Positions 6,928 to 15,429 of a DNA stretch of 20,968 nucleotides are shown here, piece by piece. Location of the stretch: positions 1 through 20,968 of the forward strand of contig CBDUYN010000178.1 in the NCBI GenBank assembly GCA_965371445.1. Reading direction: 5' to 3'. The notes under the pieces are model-generated. The model had not been told where the DNA came from. It saw only the letters and a list, made by a program, of their open reading frames with translations, and searched no databases. This DNA is from DASWIG01 sp965371445 (GTDB lineage: Bacteria > Acidobacteriota > Thermoanaerobaculia > Multivoradales > J023). Made by a program: the position numbers and the translations under genes. Positions within the stretch are counted from its first letter, which is position 1. Each line of letters starts with the position of its first letter.

Positions 6928-7298
6928 GCGCGCTCGGCCGCGGTGGCGAGTCCTGGCTCCTTCTGCGCCGCCAGGGCGGCCTGTGGGGAGTCTGCCGCGG
7001 CGCCCTCGACGAGGTGGTCCGCGCTCCGGCCCAAACCTCCGGGAGCCGGTATGCGGAGCCGCCGCGCATCGTCCTCGCCAGCGGCGGCGAGCTCTTGGCC
7101 GACGAAATCCTGACGATCGTCCCCGAGCTTCAGGAACGTCCCATTCCCCGAGGCGCCGAACCCTTTCTCGGCGCGAAATACCGCGGCCTTGCGGTGTGGC
7201 ACGACGAGCCGGTGATCCTGCTCGACCCCGTGGCGCCGCCGCCGCCCTGTCTGGACCCAGAAACCGCGCAGAGGAGCACTGATGTCGATGAAGCTTGA
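6924..7298 (+). CDS. small divergent CheW-like protein
   Basis: A 124-residue gene that starts at GTG 6924, overlapping the previous stop by four bases, and ends 17 bases inside the receptor gene. Its sequence is a degenerate, shortened CheW domain: ESWLLLRRQGGLWGVCRGAL (first strands), GELLADEILTIVPEL, then FLGAKYRGLAVWHDEPVILL, which resembles the closing strands of CheW. Wsp-type systems encode two CheW proteins (WspB and WspD), one for the receptor-kinase array and one proposed for adaptation, and the position here fits such a second adaptor. The domain call is by pattern and context; the family relation is less certain than for the first CheW. Third-position G/C bias and tight coupling on both sides support that it is real. 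Confidence 0.7.
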   Translation: MSALGRGGESWLLLRRQGGLWGVCRGALDEVVRAPAQTSGSRYAEPPRIVLASGGELLADEILTIVPELQERPIPRGAEPFLGAKYRGLAVWHDEPVILLDPVAPPPPCLDPETAQRSTDVDEA

Positions 7299-8922
7299 CG
7301 CCCTTGGGGAGAACCTGGAGAAATACCAGCGAACCGGCCTTGTGCTGGCAGGCGGCTGGGTGCTGATCGCCCTGGTGCTCTTGATCGCCGAGCTCGTGGG
7401 GCCGGCGAGCGACCTGCCGGCCCGGATCCACATGCTCCTCTCCATCGTCCTCCTGGCGGTCTGGTTCCTCCTGGTCTATCAGCCGCAGCGCCGCGACGTC
7501 GAGAAGCTGGCGGCTGTGGACCGGGCGTCGAAGCGGCAGGACGAGGCGCTCGAGCACGCTCTGCGCAAGCTCCGGCTCGGCGACCTGGTGCTCCCGGAGT
7601 CCGAGCTCGAGAAGCTGACGCCGAGAACGCGCCAGGCCATCCTCCACGCCTTGACGGCGCTGGCCGACCAGATCCAGCGGATCCAGGAACGTTCGCTCCA
7701 GGTGGCGGTGGTGGGAGGCGAGGTGCAGGTGACCTCGGCCGACCTCGCTTCCGGATTCTCGCAGCAGAGCGCCGCGGTGGTCGAGATCACCGCCACCATC
7801 GAGGAGCTGGCGCGAACCGCGGCCCAGATCTCGCAGAACGCCCAGCGCCAGGCGGAGCTCGCCGACCTAGCCGAGACCGAAGGCACGAAGGGTGCCGAGT
7901 CCGTCCAGTCGGCGGTCGAGGGCATCGGCGGGCTCTTGCAGCGCATCGGCTCGATCGCCGAGTGCGCCGACAGCCTCGGAAGCCGTTCCAAGGAGATCTA
8001 CCGCATCCTCGACCTCATCAACGAGATCGCCCACGACACCCACATCCTGTCGCTCAACGCGGCCATCGAGGCCGAGACCGCGGGCGAGCACGGGCGGCGA
8101 TTCGCCGTCGTGGCCGAGGAGGTCCGCCGCCTGGCCCACCGGGCCCGCGAGTCGGTCCAGTCGGTCCACGCGCATCTCGAGGAGTTCTCGGGGGCGATTC
8201 GCTCGACGGTGGTCGCCACCGAGGAGGGCGCGAAAGAAGCGTCACAAGTGCTGCACCAGGCCCGCGCCGGCCAGGACGCCATCGAAGAGCTGCGCAGCGC
8301 CATCACCGCCACCTCCCTCGCCGCCCAGGAGATCTCGCTCGCCACCAAGGAGCAGCGGACCGCCTCCGACCAGGTGGCGGTGACCATCAAGGAGGTCCGC
8401 GAGGTCATCCAGCGCATGGCCGACGGGCTGCGCAACTTCTCCTCCACGGCCAAGAACCTAAACGACCTCGCCCTCGCCATCCAGCTCGTCACCCAGACTT
8501 TTCGCTTCGCGGCGGCCCGCTCGCTCAAGCACACCTTCCAGGAGCGGGCCAAGAAGCTCGCCGCCCGCAGCGACGGCTGGGAGGGGCTCGACGGCGAGCT
8601 CCGCGACATACTGGCTCACAGCCGGTACGTCGAGTTCTGCTACCTGGTCGACGAGAACGGCACCCTCCTCGGCCGTGCCGTTTCCCCCGATCTCGTCGGG
8701 CACGGCGGACGCGAGACCGTCGAGGTGGGCAAGAACTACGCCGAGCGGCCGTGGTTCAAGACCGCGCAGCAGACGCTTAGCCCGACGATCACGCCGCTTT
8801 ACGAATCGCTCCTGACCTCGGAGCAGTGTTTTACCGTGGCGTCGCCGATCTTGGCCGACTCCGGGGAGTTCGTCGGTATCCTCGGAGCCGACGTGAACCT
8901 CACCAGCTGGATCAAGATCTAG
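7282..8922 (+). CDS. chemoreceptor (MCP, WspA-like) with two N-terminal TM helices and C-terminal PDC/Cache-like domain
   Basis: Membrane chemoreceptor of 546 residues. Two hydrophobic helices (about 21-41 and 48-65) are joined by only 6-8 residues, so there is essentially no periplasmic domain. A linker with HAMP-like spacing follows, then the coiled-coil signalling domain. Its hairpin tip is at about 238-285, with INEIAHDTHILSLNAAIEAE and FAVVAEEVRRLAHRA, which contacts CheA and CheW. After the descending coil, residues about 442-546 form a separate domain: YVEFCYLVDENGTLLGRAV, NYAERPWFKTAQ, SEQCFTVASPILADSGEFVG and ILGADVNL. This has the shape of a PDC/Cache (dCache membrane-distal-like) sensor. 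It would sit in the cytoplasm. The ATG at 7282 has GAGGAG upstream. The role is inferred as the sensor of the Wsp-like pathway. Confidence 0.88.
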   Translation: MSMKLDALGENLEKYQRTGLVLAGGWVLIALVLLIAELVGPASDLPARIHMLLSIVLLAVWFLLVYQPQRRDVEKLAAVDRASKRQDEALEHALRKLRLGDLVLPESELEKLTPRTRQAILHALTALADQIQRIQERSLQVAVVGGEVQVTSADLASGFSQQSAAVVEITATIEELARTAAQISQNAQRQAELADLAETEGTKGAESVQSAVEGIGGLLQRIGSIAECADSLGSRSKEIYRILDLINEIAHDTHILSLNAAIEAETAGEHGRRFAVVAEEVRRLAHRARESVQSVHAHLEEFSGAIRSTVVATEEGAKEASQVLHQARAGQDAIEELRSAITATSLAAQEISLATKEQRTASDQVAVTIKEVREVIQRMADGLRNFSSTAKNLNDLALAIQLVTQTFRFAAARSLKHTFQERAKKLAARSDGWEGLDGELRDILAHSRYVEFCYLVDENGTLLGRAVSPDLVGHGGRETVEVGKNYAERPWFKTAQQTLSPTITPLYESLLTSEQCFTVASPILADSGEFVGILGADVNLTSWIKI

Positions 8923-8925
8923 GTC

Positions 8926-10905
8926 GTGGACGGCGAGCTCCAGGACCTCCTGCCGCTCTACCTAACCGAGAGCAAGCGCCGTCTCGAGCACCTCCTCGAG
9001 CTGGCGCCGCGCTCTGACACGCCGGCGGTGGCCAACGAGGCGCGGCGAGAGCTGCACACGCTCAAAGGTTCGAGCCGCATGCTCCAGCTCCAGCCCATCG
9101 CCGAGCTCTGCCACCGGGGCGAGAGCCTGCTGCAGGAATCGAGCGACGCCACTCCGGCGAGCTTGACCGAGCTCCTCGACGAGCTCAGCCACCTCCTGGC
9201 GGACCTGGCGCGCCGCGAAGAGGACGAGGGAACGGGCGACGAGGAGCAGGAAGAGGTCTCTTCAGAGGTGAGCGAGCACCGGATCCCGGTCGAGACCCTG
9301 GATCGCTTGACGGCGTCGACGACCTCGATGCGGCTCCTGACGCTTTCGGGCCTCGCCTCCTCGGCGCGCGTCGACGAGCTCGCCCAACTCGCCGAGGGCG
9401 CCGTCGGAGACGCGGAGCCGGAGCAGGTCCTCGCCATGCTCGCCACCCACCTGCGTCAGGCGGCGACCGATTTGGAGGCGAACCTGCATCGCCTCCGGCA
9501 ACGTTCCGAAGGACAGTTGAAGCGCCTCCTCGACGTCCAGCTCCAGCCCCTGCGGCCGTTTCTCCAGAACCTGGCACGCCATGCCCGCGAGCTCGCCCGG
9601 ACCCTGGGCAAGGAGGTCGAGGTCGAGGTCGTGGGCGGCGAGGCGCGGCTCGATCGACGGATCGCCGCCGAGGTCCAGGGCGCTTTCCTGCACCTGATGC
9701 GCAACGCCGTCGATCATGGAGTCGAGCCCCCCGACGAGCGCGAGGAGCTCGGCAAGCCGCGCGTCGGCCACGTCAAGATCGCCGCCACCAGCTTCGGTGA
9801 CCGGATCGAGATCGTGGTCTCCGACGACGGCGCCGGAATCGACGCGGCGCGGGTGCTCGAAGCCGGCCGGGAGGCGGGGCTAGTCGCCGCCGAGGCGAGC
9901 GACCTCTCGGACCTGGAGGTCTTGCAGCTCCTCTTCTCGACGGGCTTTTCGACCCGCCGCCACGTCTCCGAAGTCTCGGGCCGCGGCGTCGGGCTCGACG
10001 CCGTCGCCAATGTCGTGCGTCAGCTGGGCGGCGACGTGTGGATCGATTCGAAGCCGGGCGAGGGAAGCTCGGTCTACGTCACGATCGCGGCGGCACGCCG
10101 CGGCGAACGGGTGCTCGTCCTGCGCTCGGGCTTCGACCGGCTGGCTCTGCCCCGCAGCGCCGTGCGCTGGATCCGGAGCACGGCCCACGAGGAGCTTATC
10201 GTCAGCGAGAACGTCCTCATGGTCGAGGTCGACGGCGAGCTGCTGCGTGTCGTCTCCCTGGCGGATCTCGTCGGCGCCTCCGAGACGCCGGCCCAGCCGG
10301 TCCTGATCGCGCTCCAGGTGGCGAGCACCTGCCGGGTCCTGGCGGTCGACGCGGTCGAGGGCGATGCCGAGGTCCTGGTGCGTCCGATGCGACAAAATGG
10401 GCGCGCCAGCAGTTATTATTCGGGAATCGCGCTCCTGCCCTCCGGCGAGCCGGTGGCGGTCCTGTCGCCGCGTTCGCTGGTCGGCTTCATTCACGTCCGG
10501 ACGACGGCGCTCAAGGCCCAGGCCCCGGAGCGGCGTTTGCGGGTGCTCCTCGTGGAGGACTCGCTCGTCACCCGCGAGATGGAGCGCCGCATGCTGGAAG
10601 ACGAAGGCTTCCACGTCACCGCCGTCGGCGGCGCCAAGCAAGCCCTGGTCGGCCTCGGCGAAGAAAGCTACGACTGTATGGTGACCGATTTGGAGATGCC
10701 GGAGATGGACGGTTTGGAGCTGACTCGCAGGGTACGGGGGATCGAGCGGCTGGCACAGCTGCCGATCATCATCGTCTCGACCCGCGACAAAGCGGGCGAC
10801 CGCCTGGCGGGCCTGGAGGCCGGAGCCGACGCCTACGTCACCAAACAGGCCCTCGAATCGCACAAGCTGGCGTCGATCATTCGGCGCCTGGGGAGCGGGG
10901 GATGA
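8926..10905 (+). CDS. cheA: CheA-REC hybrid chemotaxis histidine kinase (WspE-like)
   Basis: Soluble 659-residue kinase starting at GTG 8926, three bases after the receptor stop. Domains in order: HPt (about 1-105) with the phospho-accepting H44 in ELHTLKGSSRML; an acidic linker in place of P2; dimerisation helices; HATPase_c with N-box N260 (HLMRNAVDHGVE), G1 (DDGAGID at 300-306) and G2 (SGRGVGLD); a CheW-like P5 domain; and a C-terminal receiver with phospho-acceptor D588 (VTDLEMPEMDG) and conserved Lys (VTKQ). Fusion of CheA to a receiver is the WspE/FrzE/PilL-type arrangement, where the receiver acts as a phosphate sink or intermediate. Expected targets are CheB and the GGDEF regulator encoded just downstream. 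The stop overlaps the cheB start (ATGA). Confidence 0.95.
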   Translation: MDGELQDLLPLYLTESKRRLEHLLELAPRSDTPAVANEARRELHTLKGSSRMLQLQPIAELCHRGESLLQESSDATPASLTELLDELSHLLADLARREEDEGTGDEEQEEVSSEVSEHRIPVETLDRLTASTTSMRLLTLSGLASSARVDELAQLAEGAVGDAEPEQVLAMLATHLRQAATDLEANLHRLRQRSEGQLKRLLDVQLQPLRPFLQNLARHARELARTLGKEVEVEVVGGEARLDRRIAAEVQGAFLHLMRNAVDHGVEPPDEREELGKPRVGHVKIAATSFGDRIEIVVSDDGAGIDAARVLEAGREAGLVAAEASDLSDLEVLQLLFSTGFSTRRHVSEVSGRGVGLDAVANVVRQLGGDVWIDSKPGEGSSVYVTIAAARRGERVLVLRSGFDRLALPRSAVRWIRSTAHEELIVSENVLMVEVDGELLRVVSLADLVGASETPAQPVLIALQVASTCRVLAVDAVEGDAEVLVRPMRQNGRASSYYSGIALLPSGEPVAVLSPRSLVGFIHVRTTALKAQAPERRLRVLLVEDSLVTREMERRMLEDEGFHVTAVGGAKQALVGLGEESYDCMVTDLEMPEMDGLELTRRVRGIERLAQLPIIIVSTRDKAGDRLAGLEAGADAYVTKQALESHKLASIIRRLGSGG

Positions 10906-11945
10906 GCCGGGCCGAGGAGATTCGCGTCCTTCTCGTCGACGACTCGCCGACCGTGCGGGCCGTGCTCCGGCGGCTTCTTTCCAAGGCGCCGGACATGTCG
11001 GTCGTCGGCGACGCCGCCGACGGCCGCAGCGCCGTTGAGGCGACGCAACGGCTGCGCCCCGACGTCGTCCTGATGGACATCACCATGCCGGAGCTCGACG
11101 GCTTCGAGGCCACCACGCAGATCATGGAAAAAGCCCCGACGGCGATCCTCATATTCTCGACCGAGGCGAGGCTCGACGGCGACCGAACGATCTTCGAAGC
11201 CTACGAGCGCGGCGCGCGCAGCGTTCTCGCCAAGCCTGATTCGCCCTCCGGCTGGACGCAGCTGGCCACCACCCTGCCGGAGCTGGTGCGCAACGTGGCC
11301 CAGGATTTCCGCGACGGAAGCCCGGCGTCAACGGCGCCAGCCGCCGAGCCGGAACCCGAAGCGGACCTGCACCCGATTCAAGTCCTGGCGGTCGGGGCCT
11401 CGACCGGCGGTCCTGAGGCCCTGCGCGAGCTCCTCGCCGGGCTGGCCCCGCGGCCGCCGATGGCGGTGCTCGTGGTGCAGCACATCGCCTGCGAGTTCGA
11501 GGAAGGGCTCGCCGACTGGCTGCGCGGCGACCTTTCGATCGACGTCGCCCTCGCCCGCGACGGCGAGCGGGCAAAACCCGGCACGATCCGCCTGGCGCCG
11601 CAGGGGACCCACCTGCGCCTGGAAAAAGGCGGATGGCTGCGCCTCGACCAGGAAACCGCGCCGGTGCGCAGCCATCGGCCCTCGGCCGACGTGCTGCTCT
11701 CCTCCTGTGCCGCCGTGGCGGGCTCCAAGTCGGCCGGGATCCTGCTCTCGGGCATGGGACGCGACGGCGTCGCCGGGCTCCTGGAGATGCGCCGAGCCGG
11801 AGGCATCACCCTGGTCCAGGACCGGCTGAGCTCCGTGGTCCACGGTATGCCCCAGGCCGCCCTCGACGCCGGAGCCGCGGACCTGGCCCTGCCGCCAGAG
11901 AGGCTCGCCAAATACGTCCTCAAGTCCTGCGGGGTGCTCACATGA
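10902..11945 (+). CDS. cheB: CheB protein-glutamate methylesterase (WspF-like)
   Basis: Adaptation enzyme of 347 residues that removes methyl groups from receptor glutamates. The N-terminal receiver domain carries D59 (VVLMDITMPELDG). A Pro/Glu/Ala-rich linker (about 143-160) leads to the catalytic domain with the serine-hydrolase-like triad S167 (VGASTGGPEALR), H194 (VVQHIACEFEEG) and D288 (LSGMGRDGVAGL). Start at ATG 10902 gives the four-base overlap with cheA and places the receiver at the N-terminus; longer versions upstream are only an open frame through cheA. Loss of WspF in Pseudomonas locks the pathway on. All catalytic residues are present here. Confidence 0.95.
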   Translation: MSRAEEIRVLLVDDSPTVRAVLRRLLSKAPDMSVVGDAADGRSAVEATQRLRPDVVLMDITMPELDGFEATTQIMEKAPTAILIFSTEARLDGDRTIFEAYERGARSVLAKPDSPSGWTQLATTLPELVRNVAQDFRDGSPASTAPAAEPEPEADLHPIQVLAVGASTGGPEALRELLAGLAPRPPMAVLVVQHIACEFEEGLADWLRGDLSIDVALARDGERAKPGTIRLAPQGTHLRLEKGGWLRLDQETAPVRSHRPSADVLLSSCAAVAGSKSAGILLSGMGRDGVAGLLEMRRAGGITLVQDRLSSVVHGMPQAALDAGAADLALPPERLAKYVLKSCGVLT

Positions 11946-13417
11946 CGAGCCACATCCAACCCGCACGGACCGTCCTCGTGGTCGACGACTCCGAGCTCAG
12001 CCGCGAGATCTTGAAGCGGATCCTGGAGAATCAGGGGTTTAGGGTGTTGACCGCCCAAGAGGGCGCCGAGGGCGCCGTCGTCGCCCTGCGAGAGTTGCCC
12101 GACGCCGTGGTGACCGACCTCGAGATGCCGGTCATGGACGGCTACCAGCTCGCCCGGCTGCTCAAGAGCGATCCGTCGACGGAGCACATCTCAATCCTCA
12201 TCCTGACGAGCCACGGCGACGCCTCGTCGCGCTTCTGGGGCCTGGAGACGGGGGCCAACGCCTTCCTCTTGAAAGACGATCTCGAGGACGAGCTGGTCGC
12301 CGCCGTCGAGCGCCTGCTGGAGGGCTCGACGCCGCGGCGACCGATGCTCGCCGCCGTCCCCAAGACACCGCTCGACGTCCTGGCGCGAATCTCCCGGCAC
12401 CTTGACGCCCGCCTCCTGGAGGCGGTTTTGATCAACCGCATCCTCGCTGGCGGAATGCAGGCCGAGTCCCTTGAGGAAGCCGGACAGGCCATCCTCAAGA
12501 TCGTCTCGTCGATCGTCGACAACTGGCTTCTGGGTCTCGCGGTGGTCGAGCCGGAGGCGGTCACCATCCAGCTGCGGCTCGCTGGCGACGTGGACTCGAA
12601 AACGGCCGACGCGATGGTCGAACGCCTCGTCGAACGGCTCACGCCGAACCCCGACGCACGCCGCGAGGTAGTGGTCGAGGGCGGCATCAAGGCCGGACGG
12701 GAGGTCGACCTCCACGACCTGGCCTTCCTCGACCTGCCGTTGCGCGAGGCGCGTTCCGTGATGACGATCGTGCCCAAGGAACCGGCCTACGAGGGCTCCC
12801 GCGAGCAGCTGCTGCTCGACCGGGTGCGCCAGCAGCTGTCGCTGGTGCTTGACAACGCCCGGCTGGCCGAGCGCCTGCGGGAGCTGTCGATGCGCGACGG
12901 GCTGACCCGGCTTGTGAACCGCCGCACGATCGACCATCGCCTTGGCGAGGAGGTGGAACGTGCCCGGCGCTACGACCATCCGCTGTCGATCGCGCTTTGC
13001 GACCTCGACCATTTCAAGCAGATCAACGACTCCTACGGCCACCAGAGCGGCGACCAGGCGCTGATGGCGGTCGCGGAGGTCTTGCAGCAGCAGGCCCGGG
13101 CACCCGACGTCGCCGGACGCTACGGCGGCGAGGAGTTCCTGATCGTGTTGCCGGAGACCGACCTCGAGAACGCCTGCCGCGTCGCCGAGCGTCTACGCGC
13201 CAAGATCGAAGCGCTCGATATCACGTTGGCGGACGGCCACAAGCTGGAGATGACGGGCTCGCTCGGCGTCGCTTCCCTCGACGAGATCCTGGAGACTTCG
13301 GGCTACACCCGGGCCGACCTGTCGATCCAGGACCCGACGTCCGAGGACCTCCTGGCGCTCGCCGACAAACGCCTCTACGCCGCCAAGGCGGCCGGCCGGA
13401 ACAAGGTGATGCCATGA
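11942..13417 (+). CDS. REC-GAF-like-GGDEF diguanylate cyclase response regulator (WspR-like)
   Basis: Output protein of the chemosensory operon, 491 residues. The receiver (1-120) has the D-D pair near the start (VVDDSELSREI), D59 (VTDLEMPVMDG) and a Lys in LLKDD. Residues about 140-320 form a GAF-like domain ending in a helix (LLLDRVRQQLSLVLDNARL). The GGDEF domain starts at MRDGLTRLVNRR and contains DLDHFKQINDSYGH and the active site GGEEF (395-399). An inhibitory I-site R-x-x-D (R386-D389) sits exactly five residues before GGEEF, so product feedback by c-di-GMP is expected. Phosphorylation by the CheA hybrid should activate synthesis of c-di-GMP from two GTP. Pseudomonas WspR lacks the middle domain. 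Start overlaps cheB (ATGA), end overlaps cheR (ATGA). Confidence 0.92.
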   Translation: MTSHIQPARTVLVVDDSELSREILKRILENQGFRVLTAQEGAEGAVVALRELPDAVVTDLEMPVMDGYQLARLLKSDPSTEHISILILTSHGDASSRFWGLETGANAFLLKDDLEDELVAAVERLLEGSTPRRPMLAAVPKTPLDVLARISRHLDARLLEAVLINRILAGGMQAESLEEAGQAILKIVSSIVDNWLLGLAVVEPEAVTIQLRLAGDVDSKTADAMVERLVERLTPNPDARREVVVEGGIKAGREVDLHDLAFLDLPLREARSVMTIVPKEPAYEGSREQLLLDRVRQQLSLVLDNARLAERLRELSMRDGLTRLVNRRTIDHRLGEEVERARRYDHPLSIALCDLDHFKQINDSYGHQSGDQALMAVAEVLQQQARAPDVAGRYGGEEFLIVLPETDLENACRVAERLRAKIEALDITLADGHKLEMTGSLGVASLDEILETSGYTRADLSIQDPTSEDLLALADKRLYAAKAAGRNKVMP

Positions 13418-14823
13418 GCGACGTCGAGCGGCGCCTGGCCGCGGTGATCGAGCAGACGACGGGCAACGTCATCCCGGAAGGGCAGTATCCCCATCTCCGC
13501 GACGTCGTGGCGCGGCGCGCCACCGAGGCCGGTTACGCCGAGCTGGAGCCCTACGTCGCCGGCCTGGAACGCGGCAGCCTGCGCCACGAGTGGCGCAAGC
13601 TCCTGCCCGACATCACGATCAAGGAGTCCTTCCTCTTTCGGATTCCCGAACAGTTCGAAGCCCTGGCCCGCGACCTGTTGCCGTCGATCGTCGAGCGGCG
13701 TCGGTGTTCCCACACCCTGCGAGTCTGGTCGGCGGGTTGCGCCCGGGGTGAGGAACCGTCGACCTTGGCGATCGTCCTCTCGGAGTGCCCTTGCCTCGCC
13801 GGCCGAGGCTGGGAGGTCCTGGCCACCGACCTCGACGAGGAGGCCCTTGCCGAGGCGCGCCGCGGCGAGTTCGGCAAACGCGCCGTCGCCCGGGTGCCGG
13901 AGCTTCACCTGTCGCGATACTTCGAGCGCCGGGGCGAACGTTACGCGCTCGACCCGGCGCTTTTGCAACGGATCGACTACCGGCCCTTTAATTTCATCAC
14001 CTCGGCCTATTCAAGTCTCGGCGGGGCGTTCGATCTCATTTTCCTCCGCAACGTCCTGATCTACTTCAGCCCCGAATCGCAGCGCGAAGTCGTCTCCCGG
14101 GTCATCTCCCGGTTGGCTGGCGACGGCTACCTTTTCCTCGGCCACAGCGAGTCGCTCTGGCAGCTCAACGAAACGATGACACCGGTCGAGCTCGAAAACT
14201 GTTTCGCCTACCGTCCGCTCGGCGACGACGAGGAACGGAAAACGCAGCGGACGATGCGCTTACATCCCAAGGCCGAGCCCACGAAGACGATCCGGAGGCC
14301 GGTCTTCGACAAGCTGAAGGCCGCGGCGAGAAAGCCGACCCCGAAACCGGCTCTCGAGAAACGGATTGCCGAGCCGGCGAAGCCGAAAGCCGAACGACCG
14401 AGCGCCGAGGAGCCGGCGCCGGTGCGGCGTGGGAGCCTCGAGGCCTCGGCGCGAGCCCTGGCCGAGAATCGCCTCGACGAGGCCCGAGAGCTTCTGGAGC
14501 AAAGCCTCCCCGCCCGCAAGAGCGACGCTTTCGCCCATGCCCTTCATGGGCTCATCCGCGACCTCTCCGGCGAGTCGGAAAAGGCGGTGGCCGCCTATCG
14601 TGCGGCCCTTTTCCTCGATCCGGAGATTTTTCAGGTACGTTTCCTCTTGGCGAAGTGCTTCGAGCACCTGGGCCTGGGCTCGCGCGCCCGCAACGAGTAT
14701 CGGCAGGTGCTCACCCGCCTGGAGAACGGCCGCAGCCACGACCTGGCGTCACTTTTGCCGGGCCTCCTGCCGGGACGCGAAGAGATCGGCAAGCGCTGCC
14801 GCCAGGCGCTCCAGCGAATGTAG
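13414..14823 (+). CDS. cheR: CheR methyltransferase with C-terminal TPR region (WspC-like)
   Basis: SAM-dependent receptor methyltransferase of 469 residues. The N-terminal helical domain is followed by the Rossmann domain with the SAM loop VWSAGCARGEEPSTLA (about 104-119), the acidic SAM-ribose motif ATDLDEEAL, and RNVLIYFSPESQ (212-223). GYLFLGHSESL closes the domain. A Lys/Pro/Ala-rich linker (about 285-336) joins a TPR-like helical region (about 337-430; EASARALAENRLDEARELLE, EKAVAAYRAALFLDPE). CheR-TPR fusions occur in Wsp (WspC) and Frz (FrzF) systems, where the TPR part guides receptor choice. The usual CS/T of the SAM loop is CA here (GCARGEEP), a minor variation. It is the last gene of the operon. 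Confidence 0.93.
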   Translation: MSDVERRLAAVIEQTTGNVIPEGQYPHLRDVVARRATEAGYAELEPYVAGLERGSLRHEWRKLLPDITIKESFLFRIPEQFEALARDLLPSIVERRRCSHTLRVWSAGCARGEEPSTLAIVLSECPCLAGRGWEVLATDLDEEALAEARRGEFGKRAVARVPELHLSRYFERRGERYALDPALLQRIDYRPFNFITSAYSSLGGAFDLIFLRNVLIYFSPESQREVVSRVISRLAGDGYLFLGHSESLWQLNETMTPVELENCFAYRPLGDDEERKTQRTMRLHPKAEPTKTIRRPVFDKLKAAARKPTPKPALEKRIAEPAKPKAERPSAEEPAPVRRGSLEASARALAENRLDEARELLEQSLPARKSDAFAHALHGLIRDLSGESEKAVAAYRAALFLDPEIFQVRFLLAKCFEHLGLGSRARNEYRQVLTRLENGRSHDLASLLPGLLPGREEIGKRCRQALQRM

Positions 14824-14917
14824 GAACAAGTTTGCCGGCAAGCGCTCGGAGAGCATCGGCCCGGTCCTGCCGAGAAACTCCTGGGCGGCGGCCGTCCGCG
14901 GCAGCGAGCGACGCGGT

Positions 14918-14993
14918 CCCACCCGAATCGGCGGAAGAGCTGCGCGAGCTCAACCAGGCCAAGAACGAGCTCTTCGGAATCGCCGCCCATGAC
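14918..14993 (+). pseudogene. histidine-kinase H-box (HisKA) fragment
   Basis: A 25-codon stretch reads PESAEELRELNQAKNELFG then IAAHD, which is the first dimerisation helix of a sensor kinase up to its phospho-accepting histidine (typical form: LNxAKNEFLGxAAHDLRNPL). It stops matching exactly after H-D, where an unrelated sequence begins. Nothing upstream is recognised as the sensor part. It is a relic of a deletion. Confidence 0.45.
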
Positions 14994-15164
14994 GCCGGGT
15001 TGCGCCTCCGGCCGGTTGATCCGGATGCCGCGCGGCTCGTTGAGGCCTGCGAGGTCGATTTCCGCCGCCCGGGCGGCACCGGGTGCGGCCGGCGCTTCGG
15101 CGGCCGGCTCCCCACCGCCACATGATGTCAGGACGAGCAGCAGTACCGCCGACACTACGCCCAA
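14994..15164 (-). pseudogene. lipoprotein N-terminal fragment
   Basis: On the minus strand a TTG (15164) or GTG start opens a signal peptide with a lipobox: VVSAVLLLVLTSC, then a low-complexity GGGEPAAEAPAAPG tether and DLAGLNEPRGIRINRPEAQP. The coding appearance ends at the junction with the kinase fragment near 14993. The end resembles the start of some secreted lipoproteins with beta-propeller folds, but too little is left to name it. No good ribosome site was seen. Confidence 0.45.
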
Positions 15165-15429
15165 CGGAATTTGAAACCTCGCTTCGTTCTGGTGCTCAAT
15201 CCCGGCCGGCCATCGGAGTCAGACTATTCCGATCCCGCGCCACCGGGTCGGGGTCGCCGTAGGCCGCGGCGCAGCTCCCGGACCGCTGGAGGCTGTAGAC
15301 AGCGTCCGGAGCTGACCGGCGACGCCGGTCCCAGAAACAGCTTCGCCACCCTCTCGCCATTCTTCGGCACACGTTTTCCTCATCGCCGGCATCTTCCCTG
15401 CCACGGACGGCAGCGAGGATGGGTCCACG

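Larger units (their letters stand above)
14824..15429. other. 606-base gap holding two fused gene fragments
   Basis: No intact gene is seen between the CheR gene and the next membrane-protein gene. It contains the histidine-kinase fragment and the lipoprotein fragment listed separately, meeting at about 14993. The part from 15171 to 15429 carries no recognised coding signature on either strand, and no terminator with a T-run was found behind the chemosensory operon. Confidence 0.5.

Noticed and set aside
6184..7647. 487-codon minus-strand frame through the cheW genes
   Set aside because: Antisense of three clearly coding plus-strand genes; its translation is Arg-rich and lacks domains.
9880..10863. 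327-codon minus-strand frame opposite cheA
   Set aside because: Antisense shadow created by high G/C at third positions.
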